From the NCBI GenBank assembly GCA_016177145.1, contig JACOVV010000206.1, forward strand, positions 1 through 19,540: a stretch of 19,540 bases of DNA, in the 5' to 3' direction. The notes beneath the pieces were generated by a model. It did no database searches. It saw only the letters and a program-made list of their open reading frames with translations, and had not been told where the DNA came from. The DNA is from Candidatus Omnitrophota bacterium. Lineage in GTDB: Bacteria; Omnitrophota; Gorgyraeia; JACOVV01. Positions 8,006 through 14,151 of this stretch are shown here, piece by piece. Every line of letters starts with the position of its first letter. Positions within the stretch are counted from its first letter, which is position 1. Position numbers and translations under genes: made by a program.

Positions 8006-9382
8006 TTATTTACCTATGCAAAACTTCGAGAAAATCCGCCCCAGTAAATCTTCGGTGGTTGTCTCCCCCACAATCTCTCCGATCGCGTCCAGCGCGTCGC
8101 GGATATCCACAGAGATAAACTCAGCGGAGAGTTTTTTCTCCATTGTTTCAAGCAAGCGGCCCAGCGCTTTATCCGCGCGAATCAACCCTTCCTTGTGACG
8201 GACGTTCGTGACTAACTCTTCCGCTGAGCCGATCACTTCTCCTTGCCAGACTAATTTTGAGATCACCCCGATAAGTTCCTCAAGTCCTTTCCCTTGAGAA
8301 GCGGATATGGAAACGACTGGGAACCCATTGCTCCATTCTTTGATCCGCGCCTGATCAATTTTTTGAGGGAGATCGTTCTTGTTGATCACGATGACCGCTT
8401 GACGAGCGGCGGCTTTTTCCAAAATCTCATCATCTTCTCTTGTTAAAGAAGCGGACCCATCCAGGATGGTCAGCAAAAGGTCGGCTCTCTCAAAGTAAGT
8501 CCGGCTCCGGCGAATTCCCTCTTTTTCGATCGTATCTTCACTTTCCCGAATTCCGGCGGTGTCCACTAACCGCATTGGGATCCCATCGAGATTCATCACT
8601 TCCTCGATTATATCTCGTGTTGTCCCGGGAATCGGTGTCACAATCGCCCGTTCTCGGCCAAGGAGCGCATTTAATAAACTCGATTTGCCGACGTTCGGCT
8701 TCCCGCAAATGACCCCCACAACCCCTTCACGAAGGACCTGCCCTCTTTCCGCAGTCGTTGAGAGTTTGTGAATTTCATCTTTTATCTTTTTGACCCGGTT
8801 GAGCATGTCAATACCGGAGAGAATTTCCAAATCTTCATCTGGAAAATCCACCGAGGCCTCGACGTAAGCGTAGATATCGAGCAGTTCTTCCCGGATCTGG
8901 CGGACTCTTTTGGAAAGATGCCCTTCAAGTTGATTCATCGCCACTCGTAAACTCAAATCGGTCTGCGACCGGATAATATCGAGTACCGCCTCGGCTTGGA
9001 CCAAATCAATACGCCCATTTAAAAACGCCCTCTTGGTAAACTCTCCCGGCTCTGCCAGCCGCGCCCCTTTCTGCAAGAGCAGATCCAAAATCCGCCGCGT
9101 CACCAGTATCCCGCCGTGGCAACTGATCTCGACCATCTCTTCCGCGGTGTAGCTCTTGGGCGCCCGCATCACGGTGACGAGGACTTCGTCAATACCCACC
9201 ACCCACCCATAATGCACTGTGAAACTTTTAACTTCAGCCAGTTTTTTCCCGCTTTGGCTCCGGAATATTTTATCAGCGATGGCGATCGCCTCTTTCCCGC
9301 TCAAGCGGACAATCCCAATCCCCCCTTCTCCGATGGGGGTCGAAATCGCTGCAATGGTATCGTCTAAATCATGGAGTTTCAT
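8006..9382 (-). CDS. mnmE: tRNA uridine-5-carboxymethylaminomethyl modification GTPase
   Basis: MnmE, with MnmG, modifies the wobble uridine of several tRNAs using 5,10-methylene-THF as the carbon donor. The 458 residues match the family. The N-terminal folate-binding domain begins DTIAAISTPIGEGGIGIVRLSG. A helical domain surrounds a Ras-like G domain with G1 GKPNVGKS at 227-234, the switch region TTRD at 254-257, DTAG at 274-277 and NKND at 334-337. The invariant C-terminal CIGK (455-458) that carries the catalytic cysteine is intact. It starts 12 nt after the DUF309 gene but has its own extended -10 box inside that gene's end, and no Shine-Dalgarno. The folate requirement links it to pabB, folC and purH nearby. 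Confidence 0.97.
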   Translation of the reverse strand: MKLHDLDDTIAAISTPIGEGGIGIVRLSGKEAIAIADKIFRSQSGKKLAEVKSFTVHYGWVVGIDEVLVTVMRAPKSYTAEEMVEISCHGGILVTRRILDLLLQKGARLAEPGEFTKRAFLNGRIDLVQAEAVLDIIRSQTDLSLRVAMNQLEGHLSKRVRQIREELLDIYAYVEASVDFPDEDLEILSGIDMLNRVKKIKDEIHKLSTTAERGQVLREGVVGVICGKPNVGKSSLLNALLGRERAIVTPIPGTTRDIIEEVMNLDGIPMRLVDTAGIRESEDTIEKEGIRRSRTYFERADLLLTILDGSASLTREDDEILEKAAARQAVIVINKNDLPQKIDQARIKEWSNGFPVVSISASQGKGLEELIGVISKLVWQGEVIGSAEELVTNVRHKEGLIRADKALGRLLETMEKKLSAEFISVDIRDALDAIGEIVGETTTEDLLGRIFSKFCIGK

Positions 9383-9393
9383 AGGGAGGTTTT

Positions 9394-9402
9394 ATTATAC
9401 CA
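9394..9402 (-). promoter_or_regulatory. Extended -10 promoter element of mnmE
   Basis: The minus strand reads TGGTATAAT, a perfect extended -10, overlapping the TAA stop of the DUF309 gene. The hexamer is at 9394-9399 and ends 11 nt before the mnmE ATG at 9382. The 11 nt (aaaacctccct) contain an anti-Shine-Dalgarno-like run rather than a Shine-Dalgarno. The -35 is weak (TTCGAT at 18 nt). A leader of about 4-5 nt is predicted. Confidence 0.6.
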
Positions 9403-9970
9403 GCGGCCGGAGTTTAAATCGAAAAACAACTTTTACAGGATCGTTGCTAGTGACAGCAACGGGGGTATGCCGGAGGCGATTGGCAAAACCGATCAGTTGA
9501 GTCAGAGAGAGCCCCATATAACGGCTTTTGCGGGAACCCGATGCTAAAGTGACCTGCCGGAAAAGCTCCTCCGCCCGCTTGGCTTGTTGTTGGACGCGGC
9601 GCTTTCTTCCTTCTCTCGCTTTGACTCCCGCCGCCGCGAGTTTAATGAGCCCTTTCAAAAAATCGGCCGTTACTCCTTTTCTCCCGCACGCGAGCCAGAC
9701 CGATTCCCACGCGTCATGCGCTTCCCAATAATAGCCGTGATTGAAGAGGTCAATGCCATAGAGATACGGCCGACACTTGCACCAGTTAGGAAAAGGGACG
9801 GTTCTATTTTTTTCATTTTTTAAGATTTTAGAAAAAATAGAACCGTCCCTTTTCTCCCCGTAACTATGTCCTTTGGGATCCCGCACCGGATGCGGGAACC
9901 GTGTGGGAATATACGCGTATGGTGGAAATGGTTCATCCGGAACCAGTCGAACGGATTGATTTCGTTTCAT
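9395..9970 (-). CDS. DUF309 domain-containing protein carrying an in-frame palindromic insert
   Basis: A 191-residue cytoplasmic protein of unknown biochemical role. The DUF309 core is clear at about residues 72-115: YGIDLFNHGYYWEAHDAWES, then FLKGLIKLAAAGVKAREG. The N-terminal PFPPYAYIPTRFPHPVRDP followed by GHSYG is, from memory, shared by relatives in which it runs almost directly into the W-x-x-C-R-P-Y segment. Here residues about 40-60 (KRDGSIFSKILKNEKNRTVPF) are encoded by a 63-bp inverted repeat. They are probably foreign to the fold and would form an exposed loop. The ATG follows the folC stop directly, with AGGG upstream, so translation is coupled. Confidence 0.8.
   Translation of the reverse strand: MKRNQSVRLVPDEPFPPYAYIPTRFPHPVRDPKGHSYGEKRDGSIFSKILKNEKNRTVPFPNWCKCRPYLYGIDLFNHGYYWEAHDAWESVWLACGRKGVTADFLKGLIKLAAAGVKAREGRKRRVQQQAKRAEELFRQVTLASGSRKSRYMGLSLTQLIGFANRLRHTPVAVTSNDPVKVVFRFKLRPLV
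9791..9853. repeat. 63-bp inverted repeat inside the DUF309 gene
   Basis: The left arm starts AAAAGGGACGGTTCT and continues into a T run (9791-9812). The right arm (9832-9853) is its perfect 22-bp complement. The arms flank a 19-nt AT-rich loop at 9813-9831. The total of 63 bp is exactly 21 codons, so the host frame is preserved. The 11-mer GGAAAAGGGAC that overlaps the left tip recurs at 12409-12419, at the edge of the composite element in purH. Confidence 0.9.
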
Positions 9971-11338
9971 CTAAAACCCTAATAGCTTCCTGGCTTTTTC
10001 CTGCGCCGAGGTGAACGGTTTCTGCATCGCCTGGATTGCTTCGGCGACCACAAAGAGGGATCCCGTGACAAGAATAAGGTCGCCTGTAGAGATCATCTTT
10101 CGGGCTTTATGGAGGGCTTCGTCAATGTGGGAGAATTTGCCGGCCAGTTTTTGCGTCGGGACCATCTCGGCTAAGCGATCCACGGAGGTGGCGCGCGGAT
10201 GATCGGCGCGAGTCACCATAATCCGGTGGGCGATCCTGGAAAGCTCGGAAAGGATTCCCTGTTGATCTTTGTCTTTGGAAATCCCGATCACCAGCAACAA
10301 ATGGTCATACTGAAACCATTCCGGTATGGCTTGCGCGAGCGCCGCGGCGCTCGCCTTGTTCTGCGCGCCGTCCACGACAATGAACGGCCGCTCATGCAGG
10401 ACCTGAAGACGGCCCGGCCATTGGGCCTGACTCAAACCCTCGGCGATTGATTTTTCTGAAACGGGAATATTTTGTTCCTTAAGACACTCCGCTATTCCAA
10501 TCGCCGTGAGCGCGTTATTCACCTGGTAATCCCCCAACAGAGACAATGATAATTTCTCATACCGCTCTAATCGCCCGACGGCATTGAAAGATTGTTTCCG
10601 GCGCTGACGGTCCCGTTCGATTTTGCCCTCAAGATGAATCTCCTTCCCCACTTCATAAAGTGGGGCGTTCTTTTCTTTGGCGGTTTGCGCCAAGACTTCC
10701 ATCACCTGCGGCATCTGCGGAGAAACGACCACCGGAACTTTTTCCTTGATAATTCCCGCTTTTTCTTTGGCGATGGAAGCCAAATCAGACCCAAGGATCG
10801 CGGTATGGTCATAACTGATCGAGGTCATCGCGCACACTTTTGGCGTCACTACATTGGTCGCGTCCAGACGCCCACCGAGTCCCGTTTCTAAAACAACGAT
10901 ATCAACCGCTTCTCCAGAAAAAAAGAGAAAAGCAATGACCGTGAATATCTCAAACCATGTCAAGGGTCCCCATTGTTCATTTTGACGATAACGCTCTGCG
11001 GCTGGTTTGATCGTCTCCACTAATTGGGTTAATTGTTGTTCTGGGATTGAGATTCCAGAGAGCTGAATTCTCTCTTTTAAGTCAAATAGATGCGGCGAGG
11101 TGTACAGTCCTGTCCGGTATCCTGCTACTTTGAGAATCGAGGCAAGCATCGCGGCGGTGGAACCCTTTCCCTTAGTGCCTGCGATATGAATCGTCGGAAA
11201 TTTCTGGTGAGGATTGCCGAGCTGCTCTAAGAGCCAGTGGACTCGCTCCAGGCGCCAGAGTCCTTCGGTGGTCTGGGGAGAGATTTTTTCGTAATTAGCA
11301 AAGGTATCTAGGTATTGAAGGGATTCGGTATATTCCAT
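9971..11338 (-). CDS. folC: Folylpolyglutamate synthase / dihydrofolate synthase (Mur ligase family)
   Basis: FolC adds glutamate to dihydropteroate and/or to folates, ATP-dependently, in the cytoplasm. From the ATG at 11338 the product is 455 residues, near the family length. The Mur-ligase P-loop GTKGKGS is at 54-60, followed by YRTGLYTSPHLFDLKERIQL. VLETGLGGRLDATNVV and ISYDHTAILGSDLASIAKEKAGIIK follow, and the ligand-domain motif RPFIVVDGAQNKAS is near 330. An in-frame TTG at 11365 would start within the right arm of an intergenic palindrome, so I reject that start. A GTG at 11347 is also possible. The DUF309 ATG abuts the stop codon. Whether it has both FolC activities or only one cannot be told. 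Confidence 0.95.
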   Translation of the reverse strand: MEYTESLQYLDTFANYEKISPQTTEGLWRLERVHWLLEQLGNPHQKFPTIHIAGTKGKGSTAAMLASILKVAGYRTGLYTSPHLFDLKERIQLSGISIPEQQLTQLVETIKPAAERYRQNEQWGPLTWFEIFTVIAFLFFSGEAVDIVVLETGLGGRLDATNVVTPKVCAMTSISYDHTAILGSDLASIAKEKAGIIKEKVPVVVSPQMPQVMEVLAQTAKEKNAPLYEVGKEIHLEGKIERDRQRRKQSFNAVGRLERYEKLSLSLLGDYQVNNALTAIGIAECLKEQNIPVSEKSIAEGLSQAQWPGRLQVLHERPFIVVDGAQNKASAAALAQAIPEWFQYDHLLLVIGISKDKDQQGILSELSRIAHRIMVTRADHPRATSVDRLAEMVPTQKLAGKFSHIDEALHKARKMISTGDLILVTGSLFVVAEAIQAMQKPFTSAQEKARKLLGF

Positions 11339-11355
11339 TTCATCCACGCAATCTA

Positions 11356-11384
11356 GTAGGGGCAACCCCCTGTGGTTGCCCCTA
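11356..11384. repeat. GTAGGGGC-family palindrome, intergenic purH-folC
   Basis: Arms TAGGGGCAACC (11357-11367) and GGTTGCCCCTA (11374-11384) are perfect complements with a 6-nt loop CCCTGT. The left tip is GTAGGGGC, as in the elements within pabB and purH. It lies just upstream of folC, and its right half overlaps a spurious upstream TTG start. It could form an RNA hairpin between purH and folC, but no T-run follows. Confidence 0.9.
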
Positions 11385-11401
11385 TACCCAATATTGAATT
11401 T

Positions 11402-11427
11402 GGGCGGGCACGGGGGCCCGCCCCTAC
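11402..11427. repeat. GTAGGGGC-family palindrome, GC-rich variant
   Basis: Arms GGGCGGGC (11402-11409) and GCCCGCCC (11416-11423) flank a 6-nt loop. The right end reads GCCCCTAC, the family tip; the left tip is degenerate. It lies 17 nt from the first intergenic copy and 17 nt from the purH stop. The pair therefore occupies much of the 105-nt purH-folC gap. Confidence 0.8.
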
Positions 11428-11443
11428 GATTCCGTCAATGGTG

Positions 11444-13096
11444 TCAATGCTTAAAATGCCTCACACCCGTAAACACCATCGCGATTCCAGCGTCATCCGC
11501 TTTCGCAATGACCTCTGGGTCTTTAATGGAACCTCCGGGCTGGACAATACAACTGATGCCCGCCAGAGAAGCGACCTGAACGTTATCCGGCATCGGGAAG
11601 AAAGCGTCGCTGGCAAGGACTGACCCGACGGCTCGATGCCCGGCTTTTCTCACCGCGATCCGGACCGATTCCACCCGTGAGGGTTGGCCCCCGCAAATCC
11701 CAACGGTCTTGGTCCCCTGGCAAATGACAATGGCGTTGGAGCGGGTCCATTTGGCTACTTTCCAGGTAAAGAGAGTCGATTTCAATTGCTCCGGTGTCGG
11801 ATGCCGCTGGGTGACCACCTTCCATTGTTTGGGATCTTCGATGGTGGTATCACACTCTTGAACCAATAATCCTCCATGGATTCGTTTGACGTCCCATGTT
11901 TCTGTTTTTTTAGGGGAATTACGTAGGGGCGAATGATCATTCGCCCCTACGATGACGCGAAGGTTTTTCTTTTGTCTTAAAATTTCCAGCGCCTTGTCAG
12001 AATAACCCGGCGCAACCAAACACTCCAAGAACCCGGCATCCACAATCGCTTTGGCGGTCTTGTCGTCAACCAAACGATTGAACCCGATGATTCCGCCAAA
12101 CGCTGAAACGGGGTCTGTGTCAAAGGCCTCCTGGAACGCCTGAGTCAGCGTCGGCGCTTGAGAAACCCCGCAGGGACTCATATGTTTGATGACCGCCGCT
12201 GTCGGTTCTTTAAATTCGCTGACTAGCGCCAGAGCGGCGTCGAGATCAAGAAGATTGTTGAAGGATAATTCTTTCCCGTGCAATTGTTTTAATGGGGGCG
12301 CAATAAATTGCGCCCCTACATCTTCACTATACCAGGCGGCCTTCTGGTGAGGGTTTTCACCGTAACGAAGATCCTGAACCTTCGTGGCGTGGATTGAAAT
12401 GTGTTGTGGGAAAAGGGACTGTCCCCCCGCTGGAGGCGGGCAGGCGAAGGGGACTGTCCCCAAAATGGCGTTGCCCCTACCTGTAAGGTATTGCGCGATC
12501 GCCTTATCATAGGAAGCGGTCGTCATAAACGCCCCGACCGCCCAACGACTCGCCGTCTCTTTGCTAACCGCCCCTTTATTTTTCTTTAACTCCGCGGCTA
12601 AATCCGCGTACTGCACCGGATCACTCACCACTACAACATGTTCGTGATTCTTCGCGGCGCTTCTGAGCAACGTCACACCACCAATGTCAATCTGCTCAAT
12701 CGCCTCCTGGAAAATTTTATTCTTTTTTCTGCCCCCTGAACCCTGAACCCTGTCCCCTTTTTTAACTGTCTCCTCAAACGGATACAAATTCACCACCACC
12801 AAATCAATCGGCTCGATCTTATATTTCTTAAGCTCGGCTTGGTCTTTTTTATCAGCTCGGCGGGCTAGAATTCCTCCATGCACTTTAGGATGCAATGTCT
12901 TAACTCTCCCCCCCAGCATCTCTGGAGATGCTGTATAGTCGGCAATCTCAGTACAAGGGACTTTTGATTTCTTCAAAAGAGCGGCAGTTCCACCGGTGGA
13001 TAAAATAGAAATTTTCAGTTTTACTAATTCCCTGGCCAGTTCGACAATTTCTGTTTTATCAGAAACGCTCAGCAGCGCCTTTTTAATTTTGATCAT
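11444..13096 (-). CDS. purH: Bifunctional AICAR formyltransferase / IMP cyclohydrolase with several insertions
   Basis: PurH catalyses the last two steps of IMP synthesis: 10-formyl-THF-dependent formylation of AICAR, then ring closure. The N-terminal MGS-like cyclohydrolase domain starts KKALLSVSDKTEIVELA and carries LGGRVKTLHPKVHGGILARR. The AICAR transformylase domain includes LRYGENPHQKAAWY, GKELSFNNLLDLDAAL, IKHMSPCGVS and the C-terminal FTGVRHFKH. At 550 residues it is longer than typical PurH (about 510-530). The excess falls at four places made of repeats: about residues 115-126 (heptad tract), 206-228 (composite palindrome), 260-269 and 382-391 (GTAGGGGC palindromes). All keep the frame and lie between conserved motifs. 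The ATG at 13096 overlaps the end of the aminotransferase gene by 14 nt. Confidence 0.96.
   Translation of the reverse strand: MIKIKKALLSVSDKTEIVELARELVKLKISILSTGGTAALLKKSKVPCTEIADYTASPEMLGGRVKTLHPKVHGGILARRADKKDQAELKKYKIEPIDLVVVNLYPFEETVKKGDRVQGSGGRKKNKIFQEAIEQIDIGGVTLLRSAAKNHEHVVVVSDPVQYADLAAELKKNKGAVSKETASRWAVGAFMTTASYDKAIAQYLTGRGNAILGTVPFACPPPAGGQSLFPQHISIHATKVQDLRYGENPHQKAAWYSEDVGAQFIAPPLKQLHGKELSFNNLLDLDAALALVSEFKEPTAAVIKHMSPCGVSQAPTLTQAFQEAFDTDPVSAFGGIIGFNRLVDDKTAKAIVDAGFLECLVAPGYSDKALEILRQKKNLRVIVGANDHSPLRNSPKKTETWDVKRIHGGLLVQECDTTIEDPKQWKVVTQRHPTPEQLKSTLFTWKVAKWTRSNAIVICQGTKTVGICGGQPSRVESVRIAVRKAGHRAVGSVLASDAFFPMPDNVQVASLAGISCIVQPGGSIKDPEVIAKADDAGIAMVFTGVRHFKH
11922..11951. repeat. 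Perfect 30-bp palindrome in purH (GTAGGGGC family)
   Basis: CGTAGGGGCGAATGA is followed directly by its exact complement, giving 15-bp arms with no loop. It is read in purH as VGANDHSPLR (residues about 382-391), between KKNLRVI and the conserved VKRIHGGLLVQ strand. The GTA-GGG-GCG frame is the same as in the pabB copies. Confidence 0.92.
12294..12319. repeat. GTAGGGGC-family palindrome in purH, partly degraded
   Basis: Arms GGGGCGCAAT (12295-12304) and ATTGCGCCCC (12307-12316) are exact complements with a 2-nt AA loop. The right tip is the family's GCCCCTAC and the left tip is mutated to TGGGGGC. On the coding strand it is read GTA-GGG-GCG as VGAQFIAPP, just before LKQLHGKELSFNN. Mutation only at one tip suggests an older insertion. 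Confidence 0.85.
12409..12480. repeat. Composite palindromic element in purH
   Basis: Several pieces lie side by side. GGGACTGTCCC is at 12415-12425 and GGGGACTGTCCCC at 12449-12461. Between them is an inner hairpin, CCCGC (12426-12430) pairing with GCGGG (12436-12440). A solo arm CGTTGCCCCTAC, matching the right arm of the GTAGGGGCAAC-type palindrome near folC, is at 12469-12480. The region encodes about residues 206-228 of PurH (GNAILGTVPFACPPPAGGQS), between the end of a helix and the conserved LRYGENPHQ. It looks like one element nested in or beside another. Confidence 0.8.
12732..12757. repeat. Heptanucleotide tandem repeat (CCCTGAA type) within purH
   Basis: On the plus strand CCCTGAA, CCCTGAA, CCCTGTC follow one another at 12734-12754, flanked by C runs. 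In PurH it encodes about RVQGSGGR, within an apparent insertion of roughly 12 residues between VVNLYPFEET and the conserved EAIEQIDIGG. The frame is kept. Confidence 0.8.
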
Positions 13097-13877
13097 TGTC
13101 TACTCTCTTTTCCCACGCTTGAATTTCTTCTTCAAGCCGTTTCGTTAATCGTTTTGTGATCCTACCGGTTCCGATTCCAATTTGCCGCCCATCCACCATC
13201 CGTACCGGCATGATCCCCATCGAAGTATTCGTCAAAAATGCTTCCTCACAGTTATAAATGTCATGACGGGTTAACGGAATTTCCTCAACGGATATCCCTT
13301 CGCCGGCCGCTAACCGAATGACATGGTTCCGTGTCACTCCCTCTAAAAGTCCGGCATACACCGGCGTTGTCCTCATCGCCCCTCTTTTAATGATAAAAAA
13401 ATTACAGATCGTTCCTTCGGTCACGTATCCCTGCTCGTTGAGCAACAGCGGCTCAAAGGCCTCTTGGGCTCTCCCTTCCTCCAAAGCGAAAACACCCCCC
13501 AGCGCGTTGTTGGACTTCACTTGCGGGCTAACCGCCATCGGGGAATTTCTTCTTGTTGGAACCGTCGCCAGGGGCACCCCTTCATTATAATACGTTTGGG
13601 GGTATTCTTTCTTGGGAATAATGTTGGTGGTTAACCCGTAGGTTTCCTTTTCCCAATCACGGCAGAGAGTCACACGGACAAAAACTGATTTTTCTTTCTG
13701 GCGGGCAAAATCTTCTTTCATCCTGCGGGTCACTTCTTCTCTAGCGTAAGGAGGCGTCCATCCCAAAGAGCGCGCCGAAGCAAACAGGCGGTCGAGGTGT
13801 TCTTCCAATAAGAAGAACTCTCCTTGATAACAACGCAGACTTTCAAAAACTCCGTGCGCCCAGTTACCCACTGTCAT
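13083..13877 (-). CDS. Class IV (PabC/IlvE-like) PLP aminotransferase or lyase, short at the N-terminus
   Basis: This 264-residue fold-type IV PLP enzyme is probably the aminodeoxychorismate lyase that releases p-aminobenzoate from the PabB product. Motifs seen are HGVFESLRCYQGEFFLLEEHLDRL, the SPQVKSNNALG segment with the PLP lysine, and LLNEQGYVTEGTICNFF. A cofactor-binding turn is seen as LLEGVTRNHVIRLA. Neighbouring pabB and folC favour PabC over a branched-chain or D-amino-acid aminotransferase. Family members normally have 20-25 more residues before this point (a strand like LNGEF and a DRGFLYGDG loop); here an in-frame TAA lies just upstream, at the hicBA junction. I choose ATG 13877 because AAGGAA sits 9 nt upstream; GTG 13883 is in frame but too close to it. 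Confidence 0.85.
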   Translation of the reverse strand: MTVGNWAHGVFESLRCYQGEFFLLEEHLDRLFASARSLGWTPPYAREEVTRRMKEDFARQKEKSVFVRVTLCRDWEKETYGLTTNIIPKKEYPQTYYNEGVPLATVPTRRNSPMAVSPQVKSNNALGGVFALEEGRAQEAFEPLLLNEQGYVTEGTICNFFIIKRGAMRTTPVYAGLLEGVTRNHVIRLAAGEGISVEEIPLTRHDIYNCEEAFLTNTSMGIMPVRMVDGRQIGIGTGRITKRLTKRLEEEIQAWEKRVDNDQN

Positions 13878-13905
13878 TGACACTGGTTCCTTAACATGTT
13901 ATAAT
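13877..13905 (+). promoter_or_regulatory. Full consensus sigma70-type promoter of hicBA
   Basis: TTGACA at 13877-13882 and TATAAT at 13900-13905 are separated by exactly 17 nt, with a TG extension at 13897-13898. This is an unusually perfect promoter compared with the others in the window. The -35 box overlaps the start codon of the divergent aminotransferase gene. The predicted start near 13912 gives a leader of about 15 nt with GGTGA before the hicB ATG. Confidence 0.85.
13892..13901. promoter_or_regulatory. Perfect 10-bp palindrome over the hicBA -10 region
   Basis: TAACATGTTA is its own complement and covers the TG extension and the first bases of the -10 box. HicA-HicB systems are generally autorepressed, so this is a candidate operator half or site. 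No binding is shown by the sequence itself. Confidence 0.45.
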
Positions 13906-13915
13906 TTATGTAGAT

Positions 13916-13928
13916 ATAGGTGACCTAT
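13916..13928. promoter_or_regulatory. Inverted repeat over the hicB ribosome site and start codon
   Basis: ATAGGT and ACCTAT flank one central G at 13916-13928. The dyad spans the GGTGA Shine-Dalgarno and the first two bases of the hicB ATG. Its centre is about 25 bp from that of the palindrome in the promoter, so the two could act together as an operator. Confidence 0.4.
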
Positions 13929-14151
13929 GCATCGTTTACAACTCACAGTTGAATTGATTAACGAACCTCATAACGGTGGCTACACCACTTACTGTCCTGA
14001 ATTTGACGTTATGTCTCAAGGGGATGATCCTGATGATGCGATCAAGAACCTTCGAGAAGCCGTTCGCGGATACGTCAAAACCATCGGAATCAAGCAAGCG
14101 CTCAAGGAATATCGCAAGACCATTCGAGAATTCCTTGAGGTCAACGTTTGA
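13927..14151 (+). CDS. hicB: HicB-family antitoxin
   Basis: This 74-residue protein has the partly degraded RNase H-like fold of HicB antitoxins: VELINEPHNGGYTTYCPEFD, then the GDDPDDAIKNLREAVRGYVK helix. It would bind and mask HicA. There is no clear C-terminal helix-turn-helix or ribbon-helix-helix domain; the tail KEYRKTIREFLEVNV is short. DNA binding for autoregulation, if any, is therefore not obvious from the sequence. It has a consensus promoter and overlaps hicA by the shared A of TGATG. The antitoxin-first order is less usual than toxin-first but well known for this family. Confidence 0.9.
   Translation: MHRLQLTVELINEPHNGGYTTYCPEFDVMSQGDDPDDAIKNLREAVRGYVKTIGIKQALKEYRKTIREFLEVNV

Noticed and set aside
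10646..10665. Palindrome CCCCACTT-CATA-AAGTGGGG inside folC, similar in look to the inserted elements
   Set aside because: It encodes APLYEVG, which fits the normal FolC sequence at this place, and it lacks the GTAGGGGC tips. It is probably a coincidence of codons.
11339..11365. Upstream TTG start adding nine residues to FolC
   Set aside because: The extension begins within an intergenic palindrome arm and has no homology to FolC N-termini. ATG 11338 gives a normal start.
11356..11427. Intrinsic terminator after purH
   Set aside because: The hairpins are strong but neither is followed by a T-run on the minus strand, and both match the dispersed repeat family.
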